Shown here: in pieces, positions 1 to 7,640 of the stretch
Numbering within the stretch: the first letter of the stretch is position 1
Layout of the letters: each line of letters begins with the position of its first letter
Origin: DASSKF01 sp035690725
Lineage (GTDB): Bacteria > Actinomycetota > Actinomycetes > Actinomycetales > Dermatophilaceae
Length of the DNA: 16,586 nucleotides
Reading direction: 5' to 3'
Assembly (NCBI GenBank): GCA_035690725.1
Contig: DASSKF010000049.1
Coordinates: forward strand, 1 to 16,586
The notes under the pieces: generated by a model
What the model was told of the DNA's origin: nothing
The model's input: only the letters and a program-made list of their open reading frames with translations
Databases searched by the model: none
Made by a program: the position numbers and the translations under genes

Positions 1-1
1 C

Positions 2-1612
2 ATCGGGCTGTTCTTCGCCGGGAGCTCCACCGGCATGGGCCAGTGGTGGAGTCTGGCCGGCCTGGTGGCCGTGGTCGCGTTGAGCATGGTGCGCTGGATG
101 ACCACCCGCTACCGCATCACCCCCGAGCAGGTGCAGCTGTCGACCGGGCTGCTACAGCGCAAGACGCTCGCCACCCCTGCCGACCGCGTGCGCACGGTCG
201 ACGTCACCGCCAACCTCCTGCACCGGCTGCTCGGGCTGGCCAAGGTCGAGATCGGCACCGGGAGCGCCTCGGGATCGGACCGGTTGACCCTGGACGCGCT
301 GCCCGCGGAGGACGCCTCCCGGCTACGGGCCGAGCTGCTGCACCGCACGGCGGACGCCGCGGAGGGGCCGAAGGGACACCGGGCGCGCGAGCCCGGCGCA
401 GACCATGCCGTGCCCCAGGGCACGGGGCACGGCACAGGCGCGGAAGGAGGTGCACTGCCCCAGGGCACGGGGCACGGCATGGGCGCGGACGCGCCGGCCG
501 CCTCCCGGGGCGGCGCGCCGGCCGCCTCCCGCGGCGACGTGCCGGCCGCCTCCCGCGGCGTGCCGACCGCCGACCCCGAGGAGGAGGTGCTGCTCCGCCT
601 CGACCCGGCCTGGGTGCGCTTCGCCCCCTTCACGCTGTCCGGACTCATCACCGGCGCGGCCATCATCGGCGTCGCGTGGCGGCTGCTTGACGACTTCGGC
701 CGGGGCGACGAGGCGAAGTGGGGATACGCGCAGAGCCTCTGGGAGCGCCTCGCCGCCGAGACGGTCTGGATTGCCGTGCTCGTGGTGCTCGTCGGCATCC
801 TGGTCGGTGCGTCGTTGCTCGCCGTGGGCGGCTACGTGCTCGCCTTCTGGGACTTCCGGCTGAGCCGGCACCGCAGGGGGACGCTGCAGGTGTCGCGTGG
901 CCTGGTCACGACCCGGGCGACCAGTGTGGAGCTGCGCCGCCTGCGCGGGGTCGAGGTGGTCGAGCCGATCCTGCTCCGGCTGCCGCACGGGGCCCGGTTG
1001 CTCGCCCTGACGACCGGTCTCAGCTCGCGGGGCGGGGAGGGGAGCAACAACAACGCGGCGCTGCTGGTGCCCCCGGCGCCGCGGGCCGTCGCCCGGGAGA
1101 CGGGGGCGCGGATCCTCGACGACCGGGCCGTCCTGACCACCCGGCTGCGTCGACACGGCCCCGCCGCGCGGCAGCGCCGGGTGTTCCGGGCGCTCGCCGT
1201 CCCGGTGGTCGTGGTCGTGGTGCTCGCCGTGCTGCACTGGTCCGGGCTCGCCCCGGTCCCCGGCTGGGCGGTCGTGGTCGCGCTGGTGCTGCTGCCACTC
1301 GGCATACTGCTCGGGCTGGACCGCTATCGGAACCTCGGGCACGAGCTGTCCCCCCGCTTCCTCGTCCGGCAGGAGGGATCGCTCGTCCGGCGCCGCGCCG
1401 TGCTGGAGCGCGAGGGGATCATCGGCTGGAACCTGCGGCAGACGTTCTTCCAGCGCCGGGCCGGGCTCACCACGCTGACGGCGACGACGGCGGCGGGCGG
1501 TGGCTACTACGAGGTGATGGACATCGCGCCGGAGCAGGCGGTGGCGCTGGCCGACGAGGCGGTTCCCGGGCTCCTCGGGCAGTTCCTGGAGCCCACCCGG
1601 CAACGGCGCTAG
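2..1612 (+). CDS. PH (bPH2/DUF304) domain membrane protein, 5' partial
   Basis: Membrane protein of the YdbS/YdbT type; the biochemical role of this family is poorly defined. The frame is open from base 2 through a hydrophobic stretch into the Met at 35, so the true start probably lies outside the window. Numbering from that Met: a membrane segment at about 5-20; a first PH-like domain at about 25-102; an Ala/Gly/Pro-rich repetitive insert at about 110-180; membrane segments at about 197-217 and 243-272; a second PH-like domain at about 273-345; two more hydrophobic segments at about 384-427; and a third PH-like domain at about 433-515 (GWNLRQTFFQRRAGL). This three-domain layout with paired helices is typical of the family. 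The stop TAG shares the tetramer CTAG with the stop of the convergent pmt gene. The oddity is the repeat-built insert after the first PH domain. Confidence 0.85.
   Translation: MGLFFAGSSTGMGQWWSLAGLVAVVALSMVRWMTTRYRITPEQVQLSTGLLQRKTLATPADRVRTVDVTANLLHRLLGLAKVEIGTGSASGSDRLTLDALPAEDASRLRAELLHRTADAAEGPKGHRAREPGADHAVPQGTGHGTGAEGGALPQGTGHGMGADAPAASRGGAPAASRGDVPAASRGVPTADPEEEVLLRLDPAWVRFAPFTLSGLITGAAIIGVAWRLLDDFGRGDEAKWGYAQSLWERLAAETVWIAVLVVLVGILVGASLLAVGGYVLAFWDFRLSRHRRGTLQVSRGLVTTRATSVELRRLRGVEVVEPILLRLPHGARLLALTTGLSSRGGEGSNNNAALLVPPAPRAVARETGARILDDRAVLTTRLRRHGPAARQRRVFRALAVPVVVVVVLAVLHWSGLAPVPGWAVVVALVLLPLGILLGLDRYRNLGHELSPRFLVRQEGSLVRRRAVLEREGIIGWNLRQTFFQRRAGLTTLTATTAAGGGYYEVMDIAPEQAVALADEAVPGLLGQFLEPTRQRR
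411..479 (+). repeat. 24-bp direct repeat, two copies, inside the PH-protein gene
   Basis: A 24-bp sequence starting TGCCCCAGGGCACGGGGCAC occurs identically at 411-434 and 456-479, a 45-bp (in-frame) period. Each copy contains an internal inverted repeat (TGCCCC/GGGGCA). It encodes PQGTGHG twice in the interdomain linker, so its length change would not shift the frame. Confidence 0.85.
491..562 (+). repeat. 24-bp tandem repeat, three copies, inside the PH-protein gene
   Basis: Three adjacent 24-bp units at 491-514, 515-538 and 539-562 share the core GCCGGCCGCCTCCCG. They encode three copies of (A/V)PAASRG plus one variable residue. The array follows directly on the 45-bp-period repeat, so the whole linker of the PH protein appears built by repeat expansion. 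Confidence 0.85.
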
Positions 1613-3216
1613 ACCCAGCTGGGGAACCACATCCGCCACTGCCAGTGGGAGAACGGGATCACCTCGGCGGTCCACACCGGGTAGAAGAAGGCGAACATCG
1701 CGGCGGTGAGGACGACGAAGGAGCCGGCGGCCGCCATGCCCCAGCGGCGGCGCTGGCGGGTCGCGTCGGGCGGCCCGATGCCGAGGCCGAGGCAGTACGT
1801 GCAGATGAGCACCACGTAGGGGACGAACGCCACCGCGTAGAACGTGAAGATCGTGCGCTCCTGCCAGTGGAACCACGGCAGCCACCCGGCGGCCAGGCCG
1901 GCGAGGATGGCGCCGGCGCGCCAGTCGCGGCGCAGCGCCCACATGAAGACGACGACGAGCAGGCCGGCCGTGGCGCCCCACCAGATGCTCGGGGTGCCGA
2001 GGTTCGTGATCGCCTTGCTGCACTGCTCGACCACGCACCCGTCGTGGCCCTGCCTCGGGCTCTCGTAGAAGAACGAGGTCGGTCGGCCCATGATCAGCCA
2101 CGACCAGGGGTTGGACTGGTAGGTGTGCGGCGTCGTGAGCCCGACGTGGAAGCTGTACGTCTCCTTCGTGTACTGCCAGAACGAGATGAGCGCGTCCGGG
2201 ACCCACCCCGGGCCGGCGGCCGGGTGCTCGGCGGCCCACTGCCGGTCGTACCCGTCCGTGGACCGGAACCAGCCGGTCCACGACACGAGGTAGACGACGA
2301 CGCTGACCGGCACCGTCGCGACGAAGGCGAGCACACCGTCCTTGAGCACCGCACCGGTCCGCCACCGGCGCACCCCTGCCGCCCGGCGGGCCCCCATGTC
2401 CCAGAAGACGCGCATCAGCCCGAACGCGGCGAGGAAGAACACCCCGGACCACTTGGTCGAGGCGGACAGGCCCAGACAGAGACCGGCCACCCAGGTCCAG
2501 GGGCGCCAGCCGAGGAAGGGCCCGTACTGCAGGTCGCCCCGGGGACCGCGGGCGATCCGGGCAGCATGGCGACCGCCGGCCTCCCAGATCGCCCCGACCT
2601 TGCGGGCGAGCACCTCCCGGGAGCGGTCCCGGTCGACCAGCAGCGCCGCGAAGCCCGCGAGCGCCCAGAACATCAGGGTGAGGTCGAGCAGCCCGGTCCG
2701 GGAGTGGACGAAGTGGTTGCCCTCGAGCGCGAGCAACGTCGCGGCGATCGTGGCGAGGGTGGCCGACCGGAACAGCCGCCACGCGACGCGCCCGAGCAGC
2801 AGGATCGACAGGGTCCCGAGCACGCACACCCCGAAGCGCCAGCTGACGCTGTTGTTGATGCCGAGCAGCGCCTCACCGGCACCGATGACCCACTTCCCGA
2901 TGGGCGGGTGCACCACCATGTCCGGTTGGGTGCCGAACACGTCGGGGGTGCCGTTGGTGAACAGCCGGTCCGGGTGCTTGAGCGAGTCGGGCACGCGTCG
3001 CTCGTGCCCGTAGAGGATGAGCGACCAGCCCTCCTTGACGTAGTACGTCTCGTCGAAGACGAGCTGGTGCGGCCGGCCCAGGTGCCAGAAGCGCAGGAAG
3101 CCGCCGACCGCCATGGCGATCAGCGGCCCGAGCCAGGCCCACAGCGCCTCGGTGGGGGAGGGCCGGGGACCGAGCAGCCGTTCCCGGAGCCGCTCGGTCG
3201 CGGCGCCTGCTGCCAT
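1609..3216 (-). CDS. pmt: dolichyl-phosphate-mannose--protein O-mannosyltransferase (GT39)
   Basis: Integral membrane enzyme that transfers mannose from polyprenyl-phosphate-mannose to Ser/Thr of secreted proteins. The frame is open further upstream to 3402, but that would overlap divergent rsmI. I chose the ATG at 3216 (MAAGAATERL) because GGGGGA sits about 8 nt upstream; this gives 535 aa, close to the usual length of actinobacterial Pmt. The first hydrophobic helix (about 28-45) is followed by the acidic pair D55-E56 in VFDETYYVKEG, the catalytic Asp-Glu of the family, then HPPIGKW (103-109) and HSRTGLLD (171-178). Many further membrane segments run to the C-terminus. There is no MIR domain, as in other bacterial homologues. 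Divergence from rsmI is the arrangement known in mycobacteria. It converges on the PH-protein gene, with overlapping stops. Confidence 0.93.
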   Translation of the reverse strand: MAAGAATERLRERLLGPRPSPTEALWAWLGPLIAMAVGGFLRFWHLGRPHQLVFDETYYVKEGWSLILYGHERRVPDSLKHPDRLFTNGTPDVFGTQPDMVVHPPIGKWVIGAGEALLGINNSVSWRFGVCVLGTLSILLLGRVAWRLFRSATLATIAATLLALEGNHFVHSRTGLLDLTLMFWALAGFAALLVDRDRSREVLARKVGAIWEAGGRHAARIARGPRGDLQYGPFLGWRPWTWVAGLCLGLSASTKWSGVFFLAAFGLMRVFWDMGARRAAGVRRWRTGAVLKDGVLAFVATVPVSVVVYLVSWTGWFRSTDGYDRQWAAEHPAAGPGWVPDALISFWQYTKETYSFHVGLTTPHTYQSNPWSWLIMGRPTSFFYESPRQGHDGCVVEQCSKAITNLGTPSIWWGATAGLLVVVFMWALRRDWRAGAILAGLAAGWLPWFHWQERTIFTFYAVAFVPYVVLICTYCLGLGIGPPDATRQRRRWGMAAAGSFVVLTAAMFAFFYPVWTAEVIPFSHWQWRMWFPSWV

Positions 3217-3274
3217 CAAGGTCCCCCAGCTGCTGGTCGGTGGTCGGGAGGACTGTACCCCGCAGGCCTCCTGA

Positions 3275-3280
3275 GACGAT
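3275..3280 (+). promoter_or_regulatory. possible -10 element of a leaderless rsmI transcript
   Basis: GACGAT ends 6 nt before the GTG start of rsmI. It keeps the A at position 2 and T at position 6 that are most conserved in actinobacterial -10 boxes. No clear -35 or Shine-Dalgarno sequence is visible, so this is a weak call resting on spacing. Confidence 0.3.
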
Positions 3281-3286
3281 CGGTCC

Positions 3287-4123
3287 GTGACCAGCACCGG
3301 AACCCTGATCCTGGCCGCCACCCCGATCGGTGACGTGCGCGACGCGTCGCCCCGCCTGCGGGAGGCGCTGGCGGCCGCCGACGTCGTCGCCGCGGAGGAC
3401 ACGCGTCGCCTGCACCGCCTGTGCGACGCCCTCGAGCTGCGCCTGCGCGGGCAGCTGCTCAGCTACCACGAGCACAACGAGGCGTCGCGCACCACGGAGC
3501 TGGTCGAGCGGATGCGGCGCGGTGACCGGGTCGTGGTGGTCACCGACGCCGGTATGCCGTCCGTCTCCGACCCCGGGTACCGCCTGGTGGCTGCCGCGGT
3601 CGCGGGCGACGTCCCGGTCACCTGTGTGCCCGGCCCCAGCGCCGTGCTGCTCGCGCTGGCGGTCTCCGGGCTGCCGGTCGACCGGTTCTGCTTCGAGGGG
3701 TTCCTGCCCCGCAAGGCCGGGGACCGGGCCCGGGTGCTCGCCGAGCTGGCCGAGGAGCGGCGGACCATGGTCTTCTTCGAGGCCCCCCACCGGTTGGCGA
3801 CGACCCTGGCGGCGATGGTGGAGGTGTTCGGCGAGGACCGGCGCGCGGCGGTCTGCCGGGAGCTCACCAAGACCTACGAGGAGGTGCGCCGGGGGCCGCT
3901 GGCCGAGCTGGCGCAGTGGGCGGTGGACGGTGCCCGCGGGGAGATCACGGTGGTCGTCGAGGGCGGGTCACGCCGGGTCGCCGATCCCGAGCAGGCGGTG
4001 GCGGCGGTTCGGGAGCGGGTGGCGGCCGGCGAGCGGCTCAAGGACGTGACGAAGGACGTGGCCACCCGGACCGGGCTCTCGGCGCGCGACCTCTACGACG
4101 CCGTCATCGCGGCGCGTGGGTGA
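3287..4123 (+). CDS. rsmI: 16S rRNA (cytidine(1402)-2'-O)-methyltransferase RsmI
   Basis: SAM-dependent tetrapyrrole-methylase-fold enzyme that 2'-O-methylates C1402 in the decoding centre of 16S rRNA. The 278-aa product has the family motifs in order: ATPIGDVRDASPR (11-23), EDTRRLHRL (37-45), YHEHNE (60-65), TDAGMPSVSDPGYRLV (86-101), VPGPSAVLLALAVSGLP (114-130), FEGFLPRK (136-143), FFEAPHRL (163-170) and CRELTKTYEEV (190-200). The GTG start places the first beta strand (GTLILAATPIG) at its usual distance from the N-terminus. It is divergent from pmt across only 70 bp. Its last 20 bp overlap the end of the convergent DUF4126 gene, so neither gene has a separate terminator region. Confidence 0.96.
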   Translation: MTSTGTLILAATPIGDVRDASPRLREALAAADVVAAEDTRRLHRLCDALELRLRGQLLSYHEHNEASRTTELVERMRRGDRVVVVTDAGMPSVSDPGYRLVAAAVAGDVPVTCVPGPSAVLLALAVSGLPVDRFCFEGFLPRKAGDRARVLAELAEERRTMVFFEAPHRLATTLAAMVEVFGEDRRAAVCRELTKTYEEVRRGPLAELAQWAVDGARGEITVVVEGGSRRVADPEQAVAAVRERVAAGERLKDVTKDVATRTGLSARDLYDAVIAARG

Positions 4124-4706
4124 CCGGTGCCCGGCGCCGTCGGCGCCGTCGGCGGACCCGCCAGAGCCAGACCAGCCCCCAGGCCAGCAGGACCAGCAGC
4201 ACGACGACGATCAGCGGCGCGAAGATCGCCGCGAGGCTGAGCCCGAAGGACGCGCCGTCCTCGGCGGCCGACACCACCGGGGCGCCGAAGCCGGCGGTGC
4301 TCAGGTTGACCGCGGGGCGGGCGGCGGCCTTGGTGCCGTGGACCAGCGCCGAGACCACGACGCCGAGCACGATCCCCACCCAGGAGTGCTCCTGCATCCA
4401 GGCCGACTCGTCCAGCCGGCTCGCCGCCGTCGTGGCGGCGAAGATCAGCCCGCCGACCGTGGGCCGGATGACGGTCTGCACGGCATCGTTGATGCTGTCG
4501 ACCGCGGGCACCTTGTCGAGCGTCACCTCGACGAGCAGCAGGACGCCGGCCGCCCCGATGGCCCACCAGCTGTCGATCCACTGGAACTGCTCGGGCAGCT
4601 GGACGAGGTCGGTGAACCGGGCCGCGAGCGCCACGACGAGGAACGGGATCCACGCGTTCAGGCCGGCCGCCGCCGACAGCCCCATACCGGTCAGTGTCGC
4701 GATCAT
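4104..4706 (-). CDS. DUF4126 domain-containing membrane protein
   Basis: Small integral membrane protein of unknown function. The ATG at 4706 has GGGGAGG just upstream and gives 200 aa beginning MIATLTGMGLSAAAGLNAW, which matches the DUF4126 N-terminal signature (a Ser-Ala-Ala-Gly-Leu stretch followed by a hydrophobic helix). LLLVEVTLDKVPAVD in the second helix region is the other recognisable family motif. Several further hydrophobic segments follow, the last at about 160-183. The protein ends in a strongly basic tail with eight consecutive Arg (VRRRRRRRRAP), consistent with a cytoplasmic C-terminus. The frame stays open upstream to 5009, but this would run into divergent metG and lacks family similarity. 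It overlaps the 3' end of rsmI by 20 bp and is divergent from metG. Confidence 0.85.
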   Translation of the reverse strand: MIATLTGMGLSAAAGLNAWIPFLVVALAARFTDLVQLPEQFQWIDSWWAIGAAGVLLLVEVTLDKVPAVDSINDAVQTVIRPTVGGLIFAATTAASRLDESAWMQEHSWVGIVLGVVVSALVHGTKAAARPAVNLSTAGFGAPVVSAAEDGASFGLSLAAIFAPLIVVVLLVLLAWGLVWLWRVRRRRRRRRAPVTHAPR

Positions 4707-4763
4707 CGGTGCCCTCCCCGCTCGGCGTTCCTGCCGTCTTTCTACCCGATTGTGGGCCGACCG

Positions 4764-4769
4764 TAGGAT
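4764..4769 (+). promoter_or_regulatory. putative -10 box of metG, leaderless transcript
   Basis: TAGGAT matches the TANNNT -10 consensus and ends 7 nt before the metG ATG. That puts the expected transcription start at or next to the A of the ATG. No Shine-Dalgarno sequence is visible upstream of this start, which agrees with a leaderless mRNA. A convincing -35 is not evident. Confidence 0.5.
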
Positions 4770-4776
4770 TTGCGGC

Positions 4777-6630
4777 ATGACCCGAGTCCTGTCCGCCGTC
4801 GCCTGGCCGTACGCCAACGGCCCGCGCCACATCGGCCACGTGGCCGGTTTCGGCGTGCCCTCCGACGTGTTCAGCAGGTACATGCGGATGGCCGGGCACC
4901 ACGTGCTGATGGTGAGCGGCACCGACGAGCACGGCACCCCGATCCTCGTCGCCGCCGACGCCGAGGGCGTCAGCCCCCGCGAGCTCGCCGACCGGAACAA
5001 CCGGCTCATCGTGCAGGACCTGGTCGACCTCGGCCTGTCCTACGACCTGTTCACGCGGACCACGACCCGCAACCACTACGCCGTGGTGCAGGAGATGTTC
5101 AGCACGGTGTGGCGCAACGGCTACATGGTCGAGCAGACGACGCGGTCCGCCGTGTCCCCGTCGACCGGTCGCACCCTGCCGGACCGCTACATCGAGGGCA
5201 CCTGCCCGATCTGCGGCTACGACAGCGCCCGTGGTGACCAGTGCGACAACTGCGGCAACCAGCTCGACCCGACCGACCTGATCGACCCGCACAGCAGGAT
5301 CAACGGCGAGACCCCCGAGTTCGTCGAGACCCAGCACTTCTTCCTCGACCTGCCCGCCCTCGCCGCCGCGCTCGGGCAGTGGCTGGACGAGCGGGAGGCC
5401 TCCGGCGACTGGCGGCCCAACGTCATCCGCTTCAGCCAGAACATCCTCAAGGAGATCAAGCCGCGGGCGATGACCCGCGACATCGACTGGGGCATCCCGG
5501 TCCCGCTCGAGGGGTGGCGCGACCAGCCGACCAAGCGGCTCTACGTGTGGTTCGACGCGGTCATCGGCTACCTGTCCGCCTCGATCGAGTGGGCCCGTCG
5601 CCAGGGCGACCCCGAGGCGTGGCGGCCCTGGTGGGTCAAGGGCGCTGCCCCGGAGTCCGTTCGATCTTGCTACTTCATGGGCAAGGACAACATCGTCTTC
5701 CACTCCCAGATCTGGCCGGCCGAGCTGCTGGCCTACAACGGCAAGGGATCCCGGGGCGGTGAGCCCGGCGAGTACGGCGAGCTCAACCTGCCCACCCAGG
5801 TGGTCAGCTCGGAGTTCCTCACCATGGAGGGCAAGCAGTTCTCCTCCAGCCGGGGCGTCGTCATCTACGTCCGGGACGTGCTGTCCCGCTACCAGCCGGA
5901 CGCGCTGCGCTACTTCCTGTGCGCGGCCGGCCCGGAGAACCAGGACAGCGACTTCACCTGGGCCGAGTTCGTGCGCCGCACCAACGGCGAGCTCGTCGCC
6001 GGCTGGGGCAACCTGGTGAACCGGACGGTCTCGATGATCCACAAGAGCTTCGGCGAGGTCCCGCCGGCCGAGGAGCTGAGCGCGGAGGACGAGGCGCTGC
6101 TGGAGCACGTCCGTGCCGGTTTCGGCACGGTCGGGGGCCTCATCGAGCGGCACCGCCAGAAGGCCGCCCTGGCCGAGGTGATGCGCCTCGTCGGCGAGGT
6201 GAACAAGTACGTCACCGACCAGGCACCGTTCAAGCTCAAGGCCGAGTCCGAGCGGGGCCGGCTCGCGACGATCCTGCACGTGGCCGCCCAGGCGGTGCAC
6301 GACCTCAACACGATGATCAGCCCGTTCCTCCCGCACGGCGCGAACCGTGTCGACACCCTGTTCGGCGGTGCGGGCCGCGTCGCTCCGCTGCCCCGGATCG
6401 AGGAGGTCAAGGAGGTCGACGTCGACGTGGCCGGCGCGGACGCCACGGACGGTGACGGGTCGGCATACCCGATCATCACCGGCGACTACCGCGACGTGCC
6501 CCGGTGGGGCTCCCGGCCGGTGCCGGTGGGGGCGACCGTCGGCAAGCCGGTCCCGCCGTTCACCAAGCTGGACAGCGCGGTCGTCGACGAGGAGCTCGGG
6601 CGGCTCGCGCGCGAGGCCGACGCCTCGTGA
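4777..6630 (+). CDS. metG: methionyl-tRNA synthetase
   Basis: Class I aminoacyl-tRNA synthetase charging initiator and elongator tRNA-Met; 617 aa. The ATG at 4777 gives MTRVLSAVAWPYANGPRHIG, which puts the HIGH motif at residues 18-21 as expected. A four-cysteine zinc knuckle (C143, C146, C156, C159; CPIC and CDNC) lies in the connective peptide. The KMSKS-type loop is KQFSSS at 353-358, the usual variant in this subfamily. The anticodon-binding helical domain follows, with a short tail ending KPVPPFTKLDSAVVDEEL. It is the zinc-knuckle long form, unlike the shorter form I recall at the equivalent mycobacterial locus. It heads the plus-strand housekeeping run, with tatD starting 29 bp after its stop. 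Confidence 0.97.
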   Translation: MTRVLSAVAWPYANGPRHIGHVAGFGVPSDVFSRYMRMAGHHVLMVSGTDEHGTPILVAADAEGVSPRELADRNNRLIVQDLVDLGLSYDLFTRTTTRNHYAVVQEMFSTVWRNGYMVEQTTRSAVSPSTGRTLPDRYIEGTCPICGYDSARGDQCDNCGNQLDPTDLIDPHSRINGETPEFVETQHFFLDLPALAAALGQWLDEREASGDWRPNVIRFSQNILKEIKPRAMTRDIDWGIPVPLEGWRDQPTKRLYVWFDAVIGYLSASIEWARRQGDPEAWRPWWVKGAAPESVRSCYFMGKDNIVFHSQIWPAELLAYNGKGSRGGEPGEYGELNLPTQVVSSEFLTMEGKQFSSSRGVVIYVRDVLSRYQPDALRYFLCAAGPENQDSDFTWAEFVRRTNGELVAGWGNLVNRTVSMIHKSFGEVPPAEELSAEDEALLEHVRAGFGTVGGLIERHRQKAALAEVMRLVGEVNKYVTDQAPFKLKAESERGRLATILHVAAQAVHDLNTMISPFLPHGANRVDTLFGGAGRVAPLPRIEEVKEVDVDVAGADATDGDGSAYPIITGDYRDVPRWGSRPVPVGATVGKPVPPFTKLDSAVVDEELGRLAREADAS

Positions 6631-6659
6631 GCCGGACCGGAACCGGGGGAGGGGCGGCG

Positions 6660-7496
6660 GTGAGCCACGGAGCGCGGCCGCCGCTGCCGGACCCGCTGCC
6701 CATCCCCGTCGTGGACAACCACACCCACCTGGAGATGGGGCGCGGGGAGGAGCCGGCGCCCGACCTGGACAAGGCGGTGGCCGAGGCCGCGTCCGTGGGC
6801 GTGGACCGGATGGTGCAGATCGGGTGCGAGCTGGACAGCGCCCGGCAGACTTTGCGGATGGTCGAGCAGCACCAAGCGCTGCTCGGTGGCGTGGCGCTGC
6901 ACCCCAACGAGGCCCCGCGGCACGCCGACCGGGGCGACGTGACCGAGGCGCGCGCGGAGATCGAGCGGCTGGCGCAGCACCCGCGGGTGCGGGTCGTGGG
7001 GGAGACCGGGCTGGACTACTTCCGCACCGGGCCGGACGGCGTCGGCGCACAGCAGGACTCGTTCCGCTGGCACATCGACCTCGCGAAGCGGCTCGGCAAG
7101 CCGCTGCAGATCCACGACCGCGACGCCCACGACGACGTGCTGCGCATCCTCAAGGAGGAGGGCGCGCCCGACGTCACGGTGCTGCACTGCTTCTCGGGCG
7201 ACATCGAGATGGCGCGCGAGTGCGTGGACCGGGGCTACTACCTGTCCTTCGCCGGCACCGTCACCTTCAGGAACGCGCCCGCGCTGCGCAACGCGCTCGC
7301 CGTCACGCCGGCCGAGCAGGTGCTCGTCGAGACCGACGCGCCGTTCCTCACCCCGGCGCCGCACCGCGGGTCGACCAACGCGCCCTACCTGGTGCCGCTC
7401 ACCGTCCGGGCCATGGCCGACGTCCTGGGGCTCGCCGTCCCGATCCTCTGCACCGCCCTGTCCGACAACGCCGAGCGCATCTACGGTCCCTGGTGA
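6660..7496 (+). CDS. tatD: TatD family metal-dependent DNase
   Basis: TIM-barrel metallohydrolase of the TatD family, linked to 3'-5' DNase activity and DNA quality control. The GTG at 6660 is preceded by a strong purine-rich ribosome binding site (GGGGGAGGGG at 6644-6653) and gives MSHGARPPLPDPLPIPVVDN, the usual actinobacterial N-terminus; product 278 aa. An in-frame GTG at 6627 overlaps the metG stop as GTGA and is the alternative start. Metal ligands are visible: H21 and H23 (HTHLE), E115 (GETGLDYF), H152 (IHDRDAHDD), H176 (LHCFSGD) and D226 (ETDAPFL). It is followed by a 139-bp palindrome-bearing gap where rpfB often sits in other actinobacteria, then ksgA. Confidence 0.94.
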   Translation: MSHGARPPLPDPLPIPVVDNHTHLEMGRGEEPAPDLDKAVAEAASVGVDRMVQIGCELDSARQTLRMVEQHQALLGGVALHPNEAPRHADRGDVTEARAEIERLAQHPRVRVVGETGLDYFRTGPDGVGAQQDSFRWHIDLAKRLGKPLQIHDRDAHDDVLRILKEEGAPDVTVLHCFSGDIEMARECVDRGYYLSFAGTVTFRNAPALRNALAVTPAEQVLVETDAPFLTPAPHRGSTNAPYLVPLTVRAMADVLGLAVPILCTALSDNAERIYGPW

Positions 7497-7534
7497 TGGG
7501 GCGCGCGACCCCGCCCGTGATGGCGTTGATCGCA

Positions 7535-7611
7535 GACCTAGGGAGTCTCCCACCGATCTCGGGACTTTGGCCCTCGGGAAGTCCCGAGATTCGTCGGGAT
7601 GTCCCTAGGTC
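7535..7611. repeat. concentric nested palindrome between tatD and ksgA
   Basis: Two perfect inverted repeats share exactly the same centre (base 7573). The outer arms are GACCTAGGGA (7535-7544) and TCCCTAGGTC (7602-7611). The inner arms are ATCTCGGGACTT (7556-7567) and AAGTCCCGAGAT (7579-7590), around an 11-nt loop. The arms are separated by 11 bp on each side. There is no T-run after it, so it is not a standard intrinsic terminator. It could be a protein-binding site, an RNA structure in the tatD-ksgA transcript, or an extragenic repeat element. Confidence 0.8.
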
Positions 7612-7640
7612 GGCTGGAGAGTCCCGAGGTCGGCGGTGAG
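7536..7640. repeat. five copies of a 10-bp motif at exact 20-bp spacing
   Basis: On the plus strand GTCCCGAGAT (7581), GTCCCTAGGT (7601) and GTCCCGAGGT (7621) start exactly 20 bp apart. On the minus strand GTCCCGAGAT (7565 to 7556) and CTCCCTAGGT (7545 to 7536) are also 20 bp apart. The three plus-strand copies reach to 6 bp before the ksgA GTG. CTCGGGAC at 7558-7565 can pair with the copy at 7581 or with the one at 7621, giving mutually exclusive hairpins. Confidence 0.75.

Noticed and set aside
323..2827. Long minus-strand open frame of 834 codons
   Set aside because: It is a shadow of the PH-protein and pmt genes. Its product is Arg/Pro/Gly-rich with no domain, whereas the genes it overlaps have clear family motifs.
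718..3333. Plus-strand open frame of 871 codons
   Set aside because: It overlaps the PH gene in another frame and is antisense to pmt; low-complexity product without recognisable motifs.
3217..3402. N-terminal extension of pmt to a start at 3402
   Set aside because: It would overlap the rsmI coding region, adds low-complexity sequence, and the ATG at 3216 has a good ribosome binding site.
6627..6659. Upstream GTG start for tatD overlapping the metG stop
   Set aside because: It is possible through translational coupling, but the GTG at 6660 has a much stronger ribosome binding site and gives the usual N-terminus.
4093..7050. Minus-strand open frame of 985 codons
   Set aside because: It is antisense to metG and tatD. 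Long open frames in the third-position complementary frame are expected at this GC content.
7556..7590. Intrinsic terminator after tatD
   Set aside because: The 12-bp stem is strong, but no T-run follows it and it is part of a larger periodic array leading into ksgA.
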